From NCBI GenBank assembly GCA_028693165.1, contig JAQUVX010000020.1, positions 1-64,000 on the forward strand: a stretch of DNA of 64,000 nt, read 5' to 3'. Shown here piece after piece: positions 34,544 to 44,951 of the stretch. The position numbers were made by a program, and so were the translations under genes. The DNA comes from Lachnospiraceae bacterium. Its GTDB lineage: Bacteria; Bacillota; Clostridia; Lachnospirales; Lachnospiraceae. Each line of letters starts with the position of its first letter. Within the stretch, counting starts at the first letter, position 1. Below the pieces are notes generated by a model that saw only the letters and a list, made by a program, of their open reading frames with translations, did no database searches and was not told the DNA's origin.

Positions 34544-36406
34544 CTATAGCGTCCTTCCTGTTCCCAGATATTCGTCGATAAACCGCGACCGATCCTGAAC
34601 CTTCCCATACCGCTCCTTCGTATAGCACACATGCAGCCGCTCCTTCGCCCGGGTCATCGCCACATAGAACATCCGCCGCTCTTCCTCTAAATCCGTGTCC
34701 AACACAGCTCTGTGATGCGGGGTCACCCGTTCGTTGGCATCCAGAATATAGACTACCGGGAACTCCAGTCCCTTCGCGCTGTGCATGGTCATCAGCGACA
34801 CGCAGTCCAGATCCCGTTCCTTTCGGTTCTGGGCCTGCTGCTTCAGCTGATCTCCGTATTCCTTCATATGTGTAAACCACGCATCCATCGTCTTGTACCC
34901 GGCCGCACTCTCCTGTAGCTGATCCGCCATCTCCAAAAGCTCCTCCGGCTTCATGCGCCGGTACTCCGCATACTCCCTCAGATAATCGTCATATCCCACC
35001 GCCTTACGAATATAATTCACCGCCGCCACCGGTGCCAGTTTCCCGATCATCGCCAGGTCATATTCCAACTGCTCAATCCGTTCCACCATCCATGCCTTAT
35101 CCTGATACCAGGACTTGACCGCATCCCAGGAAATGACCTGTCCTTCCAGCGCCTCCCGGTTGACATAACGTTTCGGCCGGTTGATGATGCGCAGCACCTC
35201 CGCACGTCTGGCCTGACGGTGCTTGGCAGACTCGTCCCCTGCAATGCGAATGTAGGCCAGAATGTCCTGGGTGATCCAGTGGTCATACAGATTGGGCAGC
35301 TCATCCCGCATTTGAAACGGTATATTATATTCCATCAGCCGTTCCATCAGAAGCCGCGGCTCCATATTCGTGCGGTACAATACGGCGATGTCCGACATAT
35401 GGTATCCCATCTTCGTGTAATCCAAAAGTTCCTCCACGATCCCGCGGGTCTCCGCCTGCGCATCCGGCCACACCGTAGTCGCAACCGGCCTTCCCTCGCC
35501 CTGCACCGCATGGATTTCTTTCGGATATCGGGTCTTGTTGTGGACGATCAATCGGCCTGCTGCATCCACAATCGTCGCCGTCGAGCGGTAATTAATCCCC
35601 AAAAGGGTCTGCTTCGCCTGGGGATAATCCTTTGTAAAGCCCAGCATAATCTCCGGCTTCGCCCCGCGAAACCGATAGATCGACTGGTCATCATCGCCCA
35701 CGATAAACAGATTGTCCTCCGGCTTTGCCAGCATCTTCACAATCTCATATTGTACCCGGTTAATATCCTGAAATTCGTCAATCAGGATAAAACGGTATTT
35801 CTGCTGCCAGGCCGCCAGAATATCCTTGCGCTGTACAAACAGTTCATAGCACATCACCAGCATATCGTCAAAATCCAGCAGTCCCTTATTTAACAGCGCA
35901 TCCTCGTAGCCCTGGTAGAGTTTTTTGAAAATTTCCTCCGAGCAGTTCTTCGAATAATAATGCTCCAGATTCATCATCTCACCCTTGACCATGCTGATCT
36001 CCGACAGGATCGAACGGGTAAACTCCGCTTCATCCTCCACATCCACATGATGCTGGTCAATCAGCTCCCGCACGATCCGCACCCGCTGCTCCTCCCGCAC
36101 AATGTTGCCGGCATCGTAGCGGTAGGCGTGCTTTAAAATGCTGAAAAACACCGCATGAAACGTACCGAAGCTGACCGGCAGCCTGCGTCCCTCCATCAGA
36201 CTCGTGAAACGCTGCTTCATCTCCGTCGCCGCCGCCTTCGTAAACGTGATAACCAGAATGCTTCCCGGCTCCACGCCCCGCTCCTGCACCAGATATTTGA
36301 CCCGGTTGGTGATCACCGTCGTTTTGCCCGATCCAGGCCCCGCCAGCACCATCATCGGTCCCTCAAAATGCTGAATTGCGCGTAATTGTGATTCGTGAAA
36401 TGCCAT
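34544..36406 (-). CDS. UvrD/PcrA-family ATP-dependent helicase
   Basis: A 620-residue superfamily 1A DNA helicase. Motif I is AGPGSGKTTVI at residues 22-32; QDINRVQYEIV and GDDDQSIYRFRGA (motifs II-III) follow, and TMHSAKGLEFPVVYI and RRMFYVAMTRAKERL (motifs V-VI) are near the C-terminus. It is shorter than typical PcrA, ending right after motif VI, and so lacks the C-terminal RNA polymerase-binding tail. A second, longer PcrA may exist elsewhere. It has its own promoter and leads into cobO. Confidence 0.92.
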   Translation of the reverse strand: MAFHESQLRAIQHFEGPMMVLAGPGSGKTTVITNRVKYLVQERGVEPGSILVITFTKAAATEMKQRFTSLMEGRRLPVSFGTFHAVFFSILKHAYRYDAGNIVREEQRVRIVRELIDQHHVDVEDEAEFTRSILSEISMVKGEMMNLEHYYSKNCSEEIFKKLYQGYEDALLNKGLLDFDDMLVMCYELFVQRKDILAAWQQKYRFILIDEFQDINRVQYEIVKMLAKPEDNLFIVGDDDQSIYRFRGAKPEIMLGFTKDYPQAKQTLLGINYRSTATIVDAAGRLIVHNKTRYPKEIHAVQGEGRPVATTVWPDAQAETRGIVEELLDYTKMGYHMSDIAVLYRTNMEPRLLMERLMEYNIPFQMRDELPNLYDHWITQDILAYIRIAGDESAKHRQARRAEVLRIINRPKRYVNREALEGQVISWDAVKSWYQDKAWMVERIEQLEYDLAMIGKLAPVAAVNYIRKAVGYDDYLREYAEYRRMKPEELLEMADQLQESAAGYKTMDAWFTHMKEYGDQLKQQAQNRKERDLDCVSLMTMHSAKGLEFPVVYILDANERVTPHHRAVLDTDLEEERRMFYVAMTRAKERLHVCYTKERYGKVQDRSRFIDEYLGTGRTL

Positions 36407-36467
36407 GCTGATCTGTCGTTCCTCTCTCTAGTTTGGAATCATTCTTCCATGAAATTCCGAGGATCTG

Positions 36468-36496
36468 ATTATATGATTATATCGCGAATATGTCAA
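36468..36496 (-). promoter_or_regulatory. Consensus promoter of the helicase gene
   Basis: TTGACA, 17 bases, TATAAT on the minus strand, about 62 bases before the helicase start codon: a perfect sigma-A promoter. Confidence 0.85.
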
Positions 36497-36526
36497 CGCA
36501 TTTGCTGTCTTTCACAGAACTGGCCG

Positions 36527-37477
36527 TCAATGCCCCTCCGGTGCATGCAGTATTTTGTACAGTGCCTCTCTGTCCGCTTCCGGATACTGCTTCTTCAACT
36601 CCACGATCTTCTGCACGCGCTCTGTCGCTTCCTCCAGATGCTCCGCAATCGTTTCCACATCCAGGTGCTTTTCTAATTTATGAAGGATCTGGCTGATCAC
36701 TTTCAGTTCCTCGCCTTCGATTTTCCCTTCGATTTTTCCCTTGCGCTCTCCTTTGCTCTCGCCTTCACTCAGCTCATCCTGAAACAATTCTCTCAATGCC
36801 TCGCACACGTTCTTTTCCTCCTTAAACTTCTCCTTGTTTGCCCGGATAATAACATTCATAACCGACTGGTATAAATTCTGGTCTTTGTATTTCCCATATT
36901 CGCTGGACAGCTTTTGAATCTGGCCGGCGTCCCGGATGTCATTGGACAGGCTTTTCAGCCACAAATTGTCCGCCGCCGACAACTCCGTCAGGATGATCAG
37001 CTGCATCGGAATCTGCTGCAAATCCGCCGCAGCCTCAATATAATAGATACCTGCCTCCACCTGCGAAATCTGATATCCGCGCTCGCGCAGATGCTTCAGT
37101 AATTCGCGTGGGCGATGGCTGCTGACATACGTGATCGTCAGATCCTCAATCGGAATCTCATTGATCGTCTTTGTGTCCGATTTATAAAAGCACGCATAAC
37201 CATATACTTTGTAAAAATCATCGATGCTCAAATAATCGGTCGGACTCTTATATTCCACAAGATTGTGCTTTCGAAAAATACGGCCGATGTTCTTCTCAAT
37301 CGGCTGATCCGCGTTCTTTTTTATAATGAGCACGTCAACCTCCTTCGGCTTCGTCCCGAGCTGATGTTCGTTCTCAAACGTCAGCCGGTCTGTCTCCTGT
37401 TCCAGTTCAATCTGAATCCCGGCATAAAATGCCGGATGCCACTGCAGTCCTTCCCTGTTCTCTGCGGGTACGCTCAT
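36527..37477 (-). CDS. Rpn/PD-(D/E)XK-type nuclease-like protein
   Basis: A 316-residue protein resembling the PD-(D/E)XK proteins annotated as Rpn or putative transposases in Lachnospiraceae, which occur in many copies. The nuclease core is visible as Glu28 in ELEQET, EVDVLII near residue 48 and EYKSP near 75. The C-terminal half has a Gly/Glu/Lys repeat (GESKGERKGKIEGKIEGEE) and a charged helix. The start follows GGGAGG. No inverted repeats are seen, so mobility is not supported. An upstream 60-codon frame overlaps by 4 bases but lacks a binding site. Confidence 0.7.
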   Translation of the reverse strand: MSVPAENREGLQWHPAFYAGIQIELEQETDRLTFENEHQLGTKPKEVDVLIIKKNADQPIEKNIGRIFRKHNLVEYKSPTDYLSIDDFYKVYGYACFYKSDTKTINEIPIEDLTITYVSSHRPRELLKHLRERGYQISQVEAGIYYIEAAADLQQIPMQLIILTELSAADNLWLKSLSNDIRDAGQIQKLSSEYGKYKDQNLYQSVMNVIIRANKEKFKEEKNVCEALRELFQDELSEGESKGERKGKIEGKIEGEELKVISQILHKLEKHLDVETIAEHLEEATERVQKIVELKKQYPEADREALYKILHAPEGH

Positions 37478-37751
37478 ACAAATCCTCCCTGTGCAATTGT
37501 CGTCGCAGGAAGTCTCCCATTCCCTCCGAAAACTCCTGCTTTGTTTGATGTGATCGTAAGCAAGAATTTTCCATTAGAAATAGATGAAATAACCTTCAGA
37601 TACTCCCAAAGCTCGATGAGCCGGGTGTAAGACAAATCAGAAAATCTGCTTTGCATTTATTTTAGCACAAGCAACTACAAATAGCAACCCTGGTTTTATA
37701 AATGAGCGTAGCATAAACGAACGGAGGATCGGAACCGTTTCCCTGTAAACA

Positions 37752-37801
37752 CAAAAAGCCGGAGATTTCCATGATTCGGATCACCATGGAAACTCCGGCT
37801 T
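37752..37801 (-). terminator. Terminator of gltX
   Basis: A long stem (AGCCGGAG then TTTCCATG, with complements; one unpaired base) closing right after gltX and followed by TTTTT on the minus strand. Confidence 0.92.
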
Positions 37802-37814
37802 CTATCTGCATTTC

Positions 37815-39266
37815 TTACTTGCTCAACAGCTCAATCCCTTTACGGATACGTGCCAGTGATTCGTCCTTACCCAGCACATCCATGATCTCCGTCGCGCCGG
37901 CGGGGGTCATCTGCTTGCCGGAAACTGCGGTGCGGATCGGCCACATGACAAAGCCGGTCTTACAGCCCTTCTCCTCCACATACTTCGCGAGTGCCGCATA
38001 CAATGCGTCATTGCTGTAATCCTCCTGCGCCTCAAGAATCGGAAGCACCTCGCCAAGCACTTCCAGGGAAGTCTCCGCGTTCGTCTTCATCTTCTTGTGC
38101 GTGTACATCGCCACATCATACTCCGGCAGCGCATCGAAGAAATCGATCTGCTCCGCGATGTCCGGGAAAATCTCGATTCGGGTCTTGATCATATTTGCAA
38201 TCTTTTTCAGATCCAGATCCTTCTTGATCGTCTGGCGGATATACGGCTCTGCCATCGCAAAGAAACGGTCAAAATCCATCGTCTTTAAATATTCGCCATT
38301 CATCCATTTCAGCTTCGTCACATCAAATACCGCCGGGGACTTGCTGATATTGTGGTAGTCAAATGCCTTTACCAGCTCTTCCAGAGAGAAAATCTCCTGG
38401 TTGTCAACCGGTGACCAGCCAAGCAGTGCCACATAGTTGACCACGGCCTCTGCCACAAAGCCCTGATCGATCAGATCCTCGAAGGAAGAATGACCGCTGC
38501 GCTTGGACAGCTTCTTGTGAAATTCATCCGTAATCAGCGGACAGTGCACATAGACCGGAACCTCCCAGCCAAATGCGTCGTACAGACGGTTATATTTGGG
38601 GGATGAGGACAGATATTCATTACCTCTCACCACGTGTGTAATGCTCATCAGATGATCGTCCACCACATTTGCGAAATTGTAGGTCGGATAACCATCTGAT
38701 TTGATCAGAACCATGTCGTCCAGCTCGGAATTGTCTACGGTGATATCTCCATAAATATCATCATGGAAGGTAGTCGTCCCCTCCGTCGGGTTGTTCTGGC
38801 GGATGACATAAGGCATACCTGCTGCCAAATTCGCCTCGACCTCCTCCTTCGACAGATGCAGACAATGCTTGTCATAGGTCATAATCTCTTCGCCGTTGAC
38901 CGTCTTCTTCAAGGAATCCAGACGCTCCTGCGTACAGAAACAATAATATGCCTCGCCCTTGTCGATCAGCTTCTTCGCATACTCCAGATAAATCCCGGAT
39001 GCCTGACGCTCGCTCTGCACGTAGGGACCGCAGCCGCCATCCTTATCCGGACCTTCATCATGAATCAAACCGGTCTCCTCCAGCGTGCGGTAAATGATCT
39101 CCGTCGCGCCTTCCACAAAGCGCTCCTGGTCGGTATCCTCGATACGAAGCAGGAAATCGCCGCCCTCATGCTTCGCAATCAGGTATGCGTACAATGCTGT
39201 TCTTAAATTTCCTACATGCATCCGCCCGGTCGGGCTCGGTGCATATCTTGTTCTGATCTTAGCCAT
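37815..39266 (-). CDS. gltX: Glutamyl-tRNA synthetase
   Basis: A 483-residue class I aminoacyl-tRNA synthetase that charges tRNA-Glu and, in organisms without glutaminyl-tRNA synthetase, tRNA-Gln. The HIGH-like motif is in [11 protein letters not shown] at residues 8-18, and the KMSKS-like motif KLSKRSG near 255. Length fits the bacterial type. The start is the ATG after AAGGAG; a TTG three codons upstream would be too close to that site. Confidence 0.97.
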   Translation of the reverse strand: MAKIRTRYAPSPTGRMHVGNLRTALYAYLIAKHEGGDFLLRIEDTDQERFVEGATEIIYRTLEETGLIHDEGPDKDGGCGPYVQSERQASGIYLEYAKKLIDKGEAYYCFCTQERLDSLKKTVNGEEIMTYDKHCLHLSKEEVEANLAAGMPYVIRQNNPTEGTTTFHDDIYGDITVDNSELDDMVLIKSDGYPTYNFANVVDDHLMSITHVVRGNEYLSSSPKYNRLYDAFGWEVPVYVHCPLITDEFHKKLSKRSGHSSFEDLIDQGFVAEAVVNYVALLGWSPVDNQEIFSLEELVKAFDYHNISKSPAVFDVTKLKWMNGEYLKTMDFDRFFAMAEPYIRQTIKKDLDLKKIANMIKTRIEIFPDIAEQIDFFDALPEYDVAMYTHKKMKTNAETSLEVLGEVLPILEAQEDYSNDALYAALAKYVEEKGCKTGFVMWPIRTAVSGKQMTPAGATEIMDVLGKDESLARIRKGIELLSK

Positions 39267-39352
39267 ATTAAACAATCTCCTTGATGATTACTATTTGATT
39301 CTCGTTGTGAAATCCTATTATAACCCTGTCCGTCCGAAAATGGAAGTAGCAA

Positions 39353-40693
39353 TCACCACTTCAGCTGATAATTTCCATCTCCATCTCCGCACACGGCTGC
39401 CGAAAACAGCACTTTCGCCGCCTCGGTCAGATAAGCGGTATCCTTGCTGCCTGCAGTCTCATAGTTGGAATGCATGGCAATCTGCGGAAGACCGATATCC
39501 ACGGTATTCAAAGCGACCTGATTGCCGGAAATATTGCCAAGGGTCGAGCCTCCCAGCATATCGGAGCGATTGTGGAAGGTCTGGAACGGAACCTCTGCCT
39601 TTGCACACAGTGCCTTGAAAATCGCGCCGGAAACTGCATCAGTCGTATATTTCTGGTTGGCACTGTATTTGATCACGATTCCTTCATTCATATAGGGACG
39701 GTTGGTCGGATCGGCCTTGTCCGGCTGATTCGGATGGATTCCATGCGCATTGTCCGCAGACACCATGAAGCTGGATGCCAGAGCCGTCATATACTCCTCC
39801 TCGCTGCGCCCCATGGCCGCATTGATCCGGTGCAGCACATCCTTTAAGAACGTGGAAGCCGCGCCCTGCTTGGTTCCGCTTCCCACCTCTTCATTGTCCA
39901 TCACGCAGTGAACTGCCACACTGTCCTTCGGTTCCGCTGCCAGAAGTCCCTTCAGAGAAGCAAATGCACACTGCAGATCATCGAGGTGCGGGCTTGCGAT
40001 GAACTCGCCGTTCAGGCCCAGAATCGTGCCCTTCATGCGATTATATAAGAAGAGATCCGTGTCCAGAATATCCTCCGGCTTCACGTCCGCCTCCTTGGCG
40101 ATCAGGCGCAGGAAGCTTCCCTTTACGTTCTCGCCGCTCTCCGCGGAAAACAGCGGAAGCATATCCTTCTGCGCGTTAAATTCATAGCCTTCATTGACCT
40201 GACGGTTCATATGGATCGCCAGATTCGGGATGATCATCAGATCCCGGTCCACCTTGATCAGCTTCGTCTTCACTCCCTCCGGGGTACGCACCACGATGCG
40301 GCCTGCCACGGAAAGCGGACGGTCCAGCCATGGAGAACAGAGCATGCCGCCATATTTCTCCACGTTCAGCTTCACATATTTCTTCTCGACTTCGATCTCC
40401 GCGTTCGCCTTGATCTTAAATACCGGCGAATCACTGTGACTCGCCATGATCTGAAAGCCCGCAAAATCCTTCTTCGGAATCCGGAATGCGATGATCGCAG
40501 AATCATTGCGCGTCACATAATATCCCTGCCCCGCTTCCAGGCTCCACTTGCAGCCCTCCAGCAGACGCGTAAATCCTGCCGCCTCCAGCATCTCCTTCTG
40601 ATTGGCAACCGCATGAAAGCTGCTGGGACTCTCGTCCAGAAATTTCAAAAGCTCCTGATTAATTGTATCAAACGAAAAATTCTTTTCACTCAT
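39353..40693 (-). CDS. M18-family aminopeptidase
   Basis: A 446-residue M18 zinc aminopeptidase (aspartyl aminopeptidase/ApeB type). Metal ligands appear in MASHSDSP near residue 83, in the central SPHLDDLQ, in CVMDNEEVGSGTKQGA, and in the C-terminal VALNTVDIGLPQIAMHSNYE. It should cut N-terminal residues, often acidic, from peptides in the cytoplasm. A good AAAGGAGC site precedes the ATG. It follows the GltD-like gene by 61 bases with no clear terminator between them. Confidence 0.93.
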   Translation of the reverse strand: MSEKNFSFDTINQELLKFLDESPSSFHAVANQKEMLEAAGFTRLLEGCKWSLEAGQGYYVTRNDSAIIAFRIPKKDFAGFQIMASHSDSPVFKIKANAEIEVEKKYVKLNVEKYGGMLCSPWLDRPLSVAGRIVVRTPEGVKTKLIKVDRDLMIIPNLAIHMNRQVNEGYEFNAQKDMLPLFSAESGENVKGSFLRLIAKEADVKPEDILDTDLFLYNRMKGTILGLNGEFIASPHLDDLQCAFASLKGLLAAEPKDSVAVHCVMDNEEVGSGTKQGAASTFLKDVLHRINAAMGRSEEEYMTALASSFMVSADNAHGIHPNQPDKADPTNRPYMNEGIVIKYSANQKYTTDAVSGAIFKALCAKAEVPFQTFHNRSDMLGGSTLGNISGNQVALNTVDIGLPQIAMHSNYETAGSKDTAYLTEAAKVLFSAAVCGDGDGNYQLKW

Positions 40694-40754
40694 GATCCTT
40701 TTGCTCCTTTTGTATGATAACTTTCATTGTAGCATAGTTCGTCCAAAAAAGGAA

Positions 40755-41969
40755 TCATCCCTGCATATATTGGTCCATGGCATCGGCCACCAGTTTCGAG
40801 TAGGCTGTTGCCTCCACCACGGTCTTGGCACCCAGCACCACATCGCCCGCCGCGAAGATGCCCGGGTGAGTGGTCTCGCCGAAGCTGTTGGTCATCAGCA
40901 GACCATTTTCAGACGCTTTCAGCCCCTCGGTGGTGTTGACCAGCTTGCTCTTCGGTCCCTGGCTGACCGAGATGATCACGCTGTCCGCCTGAACCTGAAT
41001 CCGCTCATCCGACATTCCGGTTTTGCTGCCCTCTTCATCGAACAGCACCTTCTGAAACACAATGCCCTCATCGTTAATCTCCACCGGCTGCATGGCAAAT
41101 TCCATCTGTGCTCCGTCCAGCTTCGCATAGGTTGTCTCGTGCTGGCTCGCCTGACTGGTCAGGCCGCGGGCATACATCGTCACGTTACGGGAACCCTTGC
41201 GCAGCGCAGTCCGCGCCACGTCCATAGCCGAATTTCCCATGCCGATGATCGCAACCTGTCCGCCCAGCTCATAGGCATCCGGATTCGCCAGATAATCGAT
41301 CGCAAAATGTACATGTCCCAGGGATTCCCCCTTGATTCCCAGAGTCTTGGGCCTCCACACACCCGTTCCGATGAAAATGCTCTCGTATCCATCGCGAAAC
41401 AGATCCTTAATCTCCAGCGCGCCGCCGATGGCCGTATTCGGACGAATCTTGATGCCGATCTCACGCAGTTTCTTCTTGTAGCGCTCCAGGATCGTCTTCG
41501 GCAGACGGAAATCCGGAATTCCGTACTGCAAAACGCCGCCGATCTTGTCCTTCGCATCAAAGATCGTCACGCTGTAGCCCTTCTTGGTCAGCATAATGGC
41601 GATCGTGATGCCCGCCGGCCCGGCTCCGATGACGGCCACCTTCTTTCCGTTCTTCGGCTCGCACGGAATCTGCATTTTATCAAAATAAGTATCCGAGACA
41701 TAATGCTCAATACTGCTGATGTGCACCGGTTCGCCCTTGCGTCCCAGCACACAATGTCCCTCGCACTGATTTTCATGATTGCACACAAGCGCGCAGATCA
41801 TGGACATCGGATTGTTCGCAAACAGCATTTCGCCTGCTTCATTTAAATTCCCCGCTTTAAAGGCCTGGATCATCATCGGAATCGGGGTATGGATCGGACA
41901 ACCTTTCATACACATCGGATTCTTACAATTCAGACAACGGTTTGCTTCATCAATTACATGGACTGCCAT
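40755..41969 (-). CDS. GltD-like NAD(P)-dependent flavoprotein oxidoreductase
   Basis: A 404-residue protein of the glutamate synthase small-subunit type. The N-terminal Cys-rich domain (CLNCKNPMCMKGCP, then CALVCNHENQCEGHC) should hold two 4Fe-4S clusters; the FAD site is GAGPAGI near residue 122, and a second nucleotide site is GMGNSAMDVA near 255. GIFAAGDVV closes the FAD domain. No large GltA subunit is nearby, so it may act with another partner such as NfnB-like or a stand-alone electron carrier. The ATG after GGGAGGA is chosen; the frame runs 28 codons further upstream through the promoter. Confidence 0.85.
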   Translation of the reverse strand: MAVHVIDEANRCLNCKNPMCMKGCPIHTPIPMMIQAFKAGNLNEAGEMLFANNPMSMICALVCNHENQCEGHCVLGRKGEPVHISSIEHYVSDTYFDKMQIPCEPKNGKKVAVIGAGPAGITIAIMLTKKGYSVTIFDAKDKIGGVLQYGIPDFRLPKTILERYKKKLREIGIKIRPNTAIGGALEIKDLFRDGYESIFIGTGVWRPKTLGIKGESLGHVHFAIDYLANPDAYELGGQVAIIGMGNSAMDVARTALRKGSRNVTMYARGLTSQASQHETTYAKLDGAQMEFAMQPVEINDEGIVFQKVLFDEEGSKTGMSDERIQVQADSVIISVSQGPKSKLVNTTEGLKASENGLLMTNSFGETTHPGIFAAGDVVLGAKTVVEATAYSKLVADAMDQYMQG

Positions 41970-42024
41970 CGCTCTATTCCTCCCAGATTTTACGGATTGT
42001 GGTTTTATCAGTTTTCTCACTGCC

Positions 42025-42053
42025 ATCATACTATAGAAGTATTTTGTATACAA
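42025..42053 (-). promoter_or_regulatory. Promoter of the GltD-like gene
   Basis: TTGTAT, 17 bases, TATGAT on the minus strand, 56 bases before the start codon. Confidence 0.6.
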
Positions 42054-42093
42054 GGAAAGTTAAAAATGCAACGAGTATTCTTGAATTTAGTAC

Positions 42094-42111
42094 AAAAAGG
42101 AGCGTTGCTCC
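42094..42111 (-). terminator. Terminator of the MATE gene
   Basis: Short GGAGC/GCTCC stem followed by TTTTT on the minus strand, preceded by another hairpin (ATGACCG/CGGTCAT, 42112-42130) overlapping the end of the coding region. Together they form a tandem terminator. Confidence 0.7.
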
Positions 42112-42126
42112 ATGACCGAAAACCGG

Positions 42127-43494
42127 TCATTTCACAACACTCCCATTGCTTTTTTTCAAAATCCGCGTCAGCATCACCGCCGCCGCGATCGACAGCACGA
42201 ATTCTGCTGTAAACTGTGCATAAGCAAGTCCATACAGTGGAAACAGTGCATTCAGTAAGAAGAGTACCGGAATTTCCAGGATGATCTTCCGGAGAATGGC
42301 GAAGGCCAGCGCTGCACGTCCCATGCCGACCGCCTGGAATACGCCGACGGCCAGGAAATCCATACACATGAAGGGCAGACACAGGCAGAAGCCGCGCAGG
42401 AAGCGGGTTCCGTATCCGATAACCGCTTCATTTCTCATAAAGGAATAAATGATCGGATTCGCTCCGACAAAGAAGAGAATCAGCACCAGTGTCATCGCCG
42501 GAATGATAATCTTCAGCGTGAACATAATGGCTTCCTTCATTCGCTTGAAATTTCCACTGGCATAATTGTAGCTGACCAGAGGCATGATGCCCTGGGCAAA
42601 TCCGAGCGTAATCTGCATGGGCACCATATTGATCTTCTGGGCGATCCCCATGGCTGCCACCGGATCTGAGCCGTAAGAGGCCGTAAAATTGTTGAGAATC
42701 GTCATGCCGGTTACATTCAGCAGGTTCTGGATCGAAGCCGGAATCCCGACGCCGAAGATCCCCAGCATAATCGTTTTTTGAAAACCAAATTTTTTCGGGG
42801 AAATACACACCACCGTGCTCTTCCTGCGCACAAACAACAACATAAGGAAATATCCGCAGGCTACGCAGTTCGAGATAAAGGTCGCAAGACCGGCTCCGGC
42901 TGCTCCCATATTCAGTCCCCATGGCAGAATGAAGAACGGATCCAGAATCATATTCAGGATACAGCCGCTCATCGTTCCAATGCTGGCATGCAGCGCCGAG
43001 CCCTCCGCCCGCACCAAATAGGCCATGACTACATTCAGAATCGCCGGTGTGGCACCGCACATGACGGTCCATTTCAAATAGGAATATGTCGCCTGTGAAG
43101 TCTCAGCATCTGCGCCGAGCACCCCCAGCAGCGGCTGGCGGAAGGTGATGCAGAGTGCAGAGAACAGCAGTCCGCAGAACACGGCACCGTAGAAGCCAAA
43201 GGCCGAGCTGCGTTTCACCACCTCGTAATCCTTACTGCCCAATGCGCGGCTCATCATGCTGGAACTTCCCACGCCAAAGAGATTGTTGATCGCATTGAAA
43301 GCCAGAAGCACCGGTGCCGCCAGCGTAACCGCCGCATTCTGCACCGGGTTATTCAGCATTCCCACAAAATAGGTATCCGCCAAATTGTATAAAACCATAA
43401 CCAGAGAGCTCAGCACCGTAGGGATCGCAAGCTGCATGACCGCCTTCGGTACCGGCATCTTTTCAAATAAAATTGTCTTTTGATTGTCCGCCAA
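42127..43494 (-). CDS. MATE-family efflux transporter
   Basis: A 455-residue membrane protein with about 12 hydrophobic helices and the MATE repeats (NLADTYFVGML near the first, GMGRAALAFAILRK in the second half). Such pumps export drugs or metabolites with Na+ or H+. The best start is an unusual TTG 9 bases after AGGAGG; ATG codons in the frame are either too far upstream or inside the first helix. It resembles the second MATE gene at 47261-48619 only at family level. Substrate unknown. Confidence 0.87.
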   Translation of the reverse strand: MADNQKTILFEKMPVPKAVMQLAIPTVLSSLVMVLYNLADTYFVGMLNNPVQNAAVTLAAPVLLAFNAINNLFGVGSSSMMSRALGSKDYEVVKRSSAFGFYGAVFCGLLFSALCITFRQPLLGVLGADAETSQATYSYLKWTVMCGATPAILNVVMAYLVRAEGSALHASIGTMSGCILNMILDPFFILPWGLNMGAAGAGLATFISNCVACGYFLMLLFVRRKSTVVCISPKKFGFQKTIMLGIFGVGIPASIQNLLNVTGMTILNNFTASYGSDPVAAMGIAQKINMVPMQITLGFAQGIMPLVSYNYASGNFKRMKEAIMFTLKIIIPAMTLVLILFFVGANPIIYSFMRNEAVIGYGTRFLRGFCLCLPFMCMDFLAVGVFQAVGMGRAALAFAILRKIILEIPVLFLLNALFPLYGLAYAQFTAEFVLSIAAAVMLTRILKKSNGSVVK

Positions 43495-43600
43495 ATCTTT
43501 TCTCCTCCTGTAAAGCTGTCTTACTATTCTAACACAATTTAAGGAGGATAACAAGGCGCAACCAGATCAACAACTGTCACTTTGGGCGGATTACGCAGTC

Positions 43601-44836
43601 TTATTTATCAATCCGGAACCCATAATAAGCATTCATTCCATGCTCATGAATATCCAGACCATCCAGCTGTTCCTGATCGGTCACGCGAAGGCCAAGCGTC
43701 TTATCGATGATCTTAAACACGATGAACATGCACGCGCCGGTCCAGGCCAGCACCGATGCGACACCGATGAGCTGAACAAGAAGCTGACTTGCACCGCCGC
43801 CGTAGAACAGGCCGGCGATCTCATTGCCCGGTGCTGTCGGGGCTGCAAAGAGGCCGACTGCGATCGTGCCCCAGATCCCATTGCAGCAATGAACGGCAAC
43901 CGCACCAACCGGGTCATCCACATGGATCACATAATCACAGAACCATACACCGAAGACAACCAGCACACCCGCTACGATTCCGATGAAAAATGCGCCCAGA
44001 GCGTCCGTTACATCGCAGCCTGCGGTGATTGCCACCAGTCCGGCCAGGGAGGCATTCAGACACATGGAAACATCCGGTTTGCCATATTTGATCCAGGTGA
44101 AAATCATGCAGGTGACCGTTGCCACCGCCGGAGCGATCGTTGTGGTTGCGAAGATGGATGCCAGCTGCGGACCGGAGGTTGCGGCAGCGCCATTAAAGCC
44201 ATACCAGCCAAACCACAGGATGAACACGCCAAGTGCACCAATGACGACATTGTGTCCCGGAATCGCATTTGGGGTTCCGTCCGCATTGTATTTGCCAAGA
44301 CGCGGTCCGAGAAGCCATGCGCCGATCAGTGCGGAGAAGCCGCCTACCATATGGATGGCGCAGGAACCGGCGAAATCGTGAAATCCCATGGCGGACAGCC
44401 AGCCGCCACCCCAGATCCAGTGTGCCTCGATCGGGTAAACCACCGCAGAAATGACTGCGGAATATACACAGTAAGAAATAAATTTGGTTCGCTCTGCCAT
44501 GGCACCGGACACGATGGTCGCGGTGGTCGCACAGAACACCAGGTTGAATACGAAATTGGACCAGTCAAAATTTGCATAGTCTGTGACGATTCCCAGAGTC
44601 GGGATTCCGATGAATCCGCCCAGTGCGTCCTCGCCCAGCAGGATACCAAATCCAAGAAACATGAATACCACCGTGCCGATACAGAAATCCATCAGATTCT
44701 TCATAATAATGTTGCCGGCGTTCTTCGCTCTCGTGAATCCGGTCTCAACCATCGCAAAACCAGCCTGCATAAAGAATACCAGTGCAGCGCCAATCAAAAA
44801 CCATATACCAAATACCTCGCTTAAAATCGCTTCCAT
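43601..44836 (-). CDS. amtB: Ammonium transporter AmtB
   Basis: A 411-residue Amt family channel with about 11 helices. GFAMVETGFTRAKNAGNIIMKN, WSNFVFNLVFCATTATIVSGAMAER, and the twin-His pore positions in DFAGSCAIHMVGG and AVHCCNGIWGTIAVG are visible. The start is the ATG after GAGGAGG; the longer frame adds 17 hydrophilic codons. It lies downstream of glnB, the usual partner: GlnB-type protein blocks AmtB when nitrogen is plentiful. A 223-base spacer between them is rich in secondary structure. Confidence 0.96.
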   Translation of the reverse strand: MEAILSEVFGIWFLIGAALVFFMQAGFAMVETGFTRAKNAGNIIMKNLMDFCIGTVVFMFLGFGILLGEDALGGFIGIPTLGIVTDYANFDWSNFVFNLVFCATTATIVSGAMAERTKFISYCVYSAVISAVVYPIEAHWIWGGGWLSAMGFHDFAGSCAIHMVGGFSALIGAWLLGPRLGKYNADGTPNAIPGHNVVIGALGVFILWFGWYGFNGAAATSGPQLASIFATTTIAPAVATVTCMIFTWIKYGKPDVSMCLNASLAGLVAITAGCDVTDALGAFFIGIVAGVLVVFGVWFCDYVIHVDDPVGAVAVHCCNGIWGTIAVGLFAAPTAPGNEIAGLFYGGGASQLLVQLIGVASVLAWTGACMFIVFKIIDKTLGLRVTDQEQLDGLDIHEHGMNAYYGFRIDK

Positions 44837-44951
44837 AATCGTGACCTCCTCATATAGTGTAAAAGCCTTACTCATACAACCTCCCATTCCAGCCGATGTT
44901 GGCAGAATCAGCCGGGTGTCATCGGACGACGTGGGGGAAGTCCGAATCTGC

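Noticed and set aside
36527-37477. The Rpn-type gene as an insertion element.
   Set aside because: No terminal inverted repeats or target duplications are visible, and neighbouring genes are intact.
37474-37656. A 60-codon minus-strand frame overlapping the Rpn-type gene by ATGA.
   Set aside because: The overlap looks like translational coupling, but no ribosome binding site precedes its ATG and the product matches nothing. It may be worth a conservation test.
43640-44824. A 394-codon plus-strand frame opposite amtB.
   Set aside because: Shadow of a conserved membrane protein gene; the composition is compositionally odd and no family is recognised.
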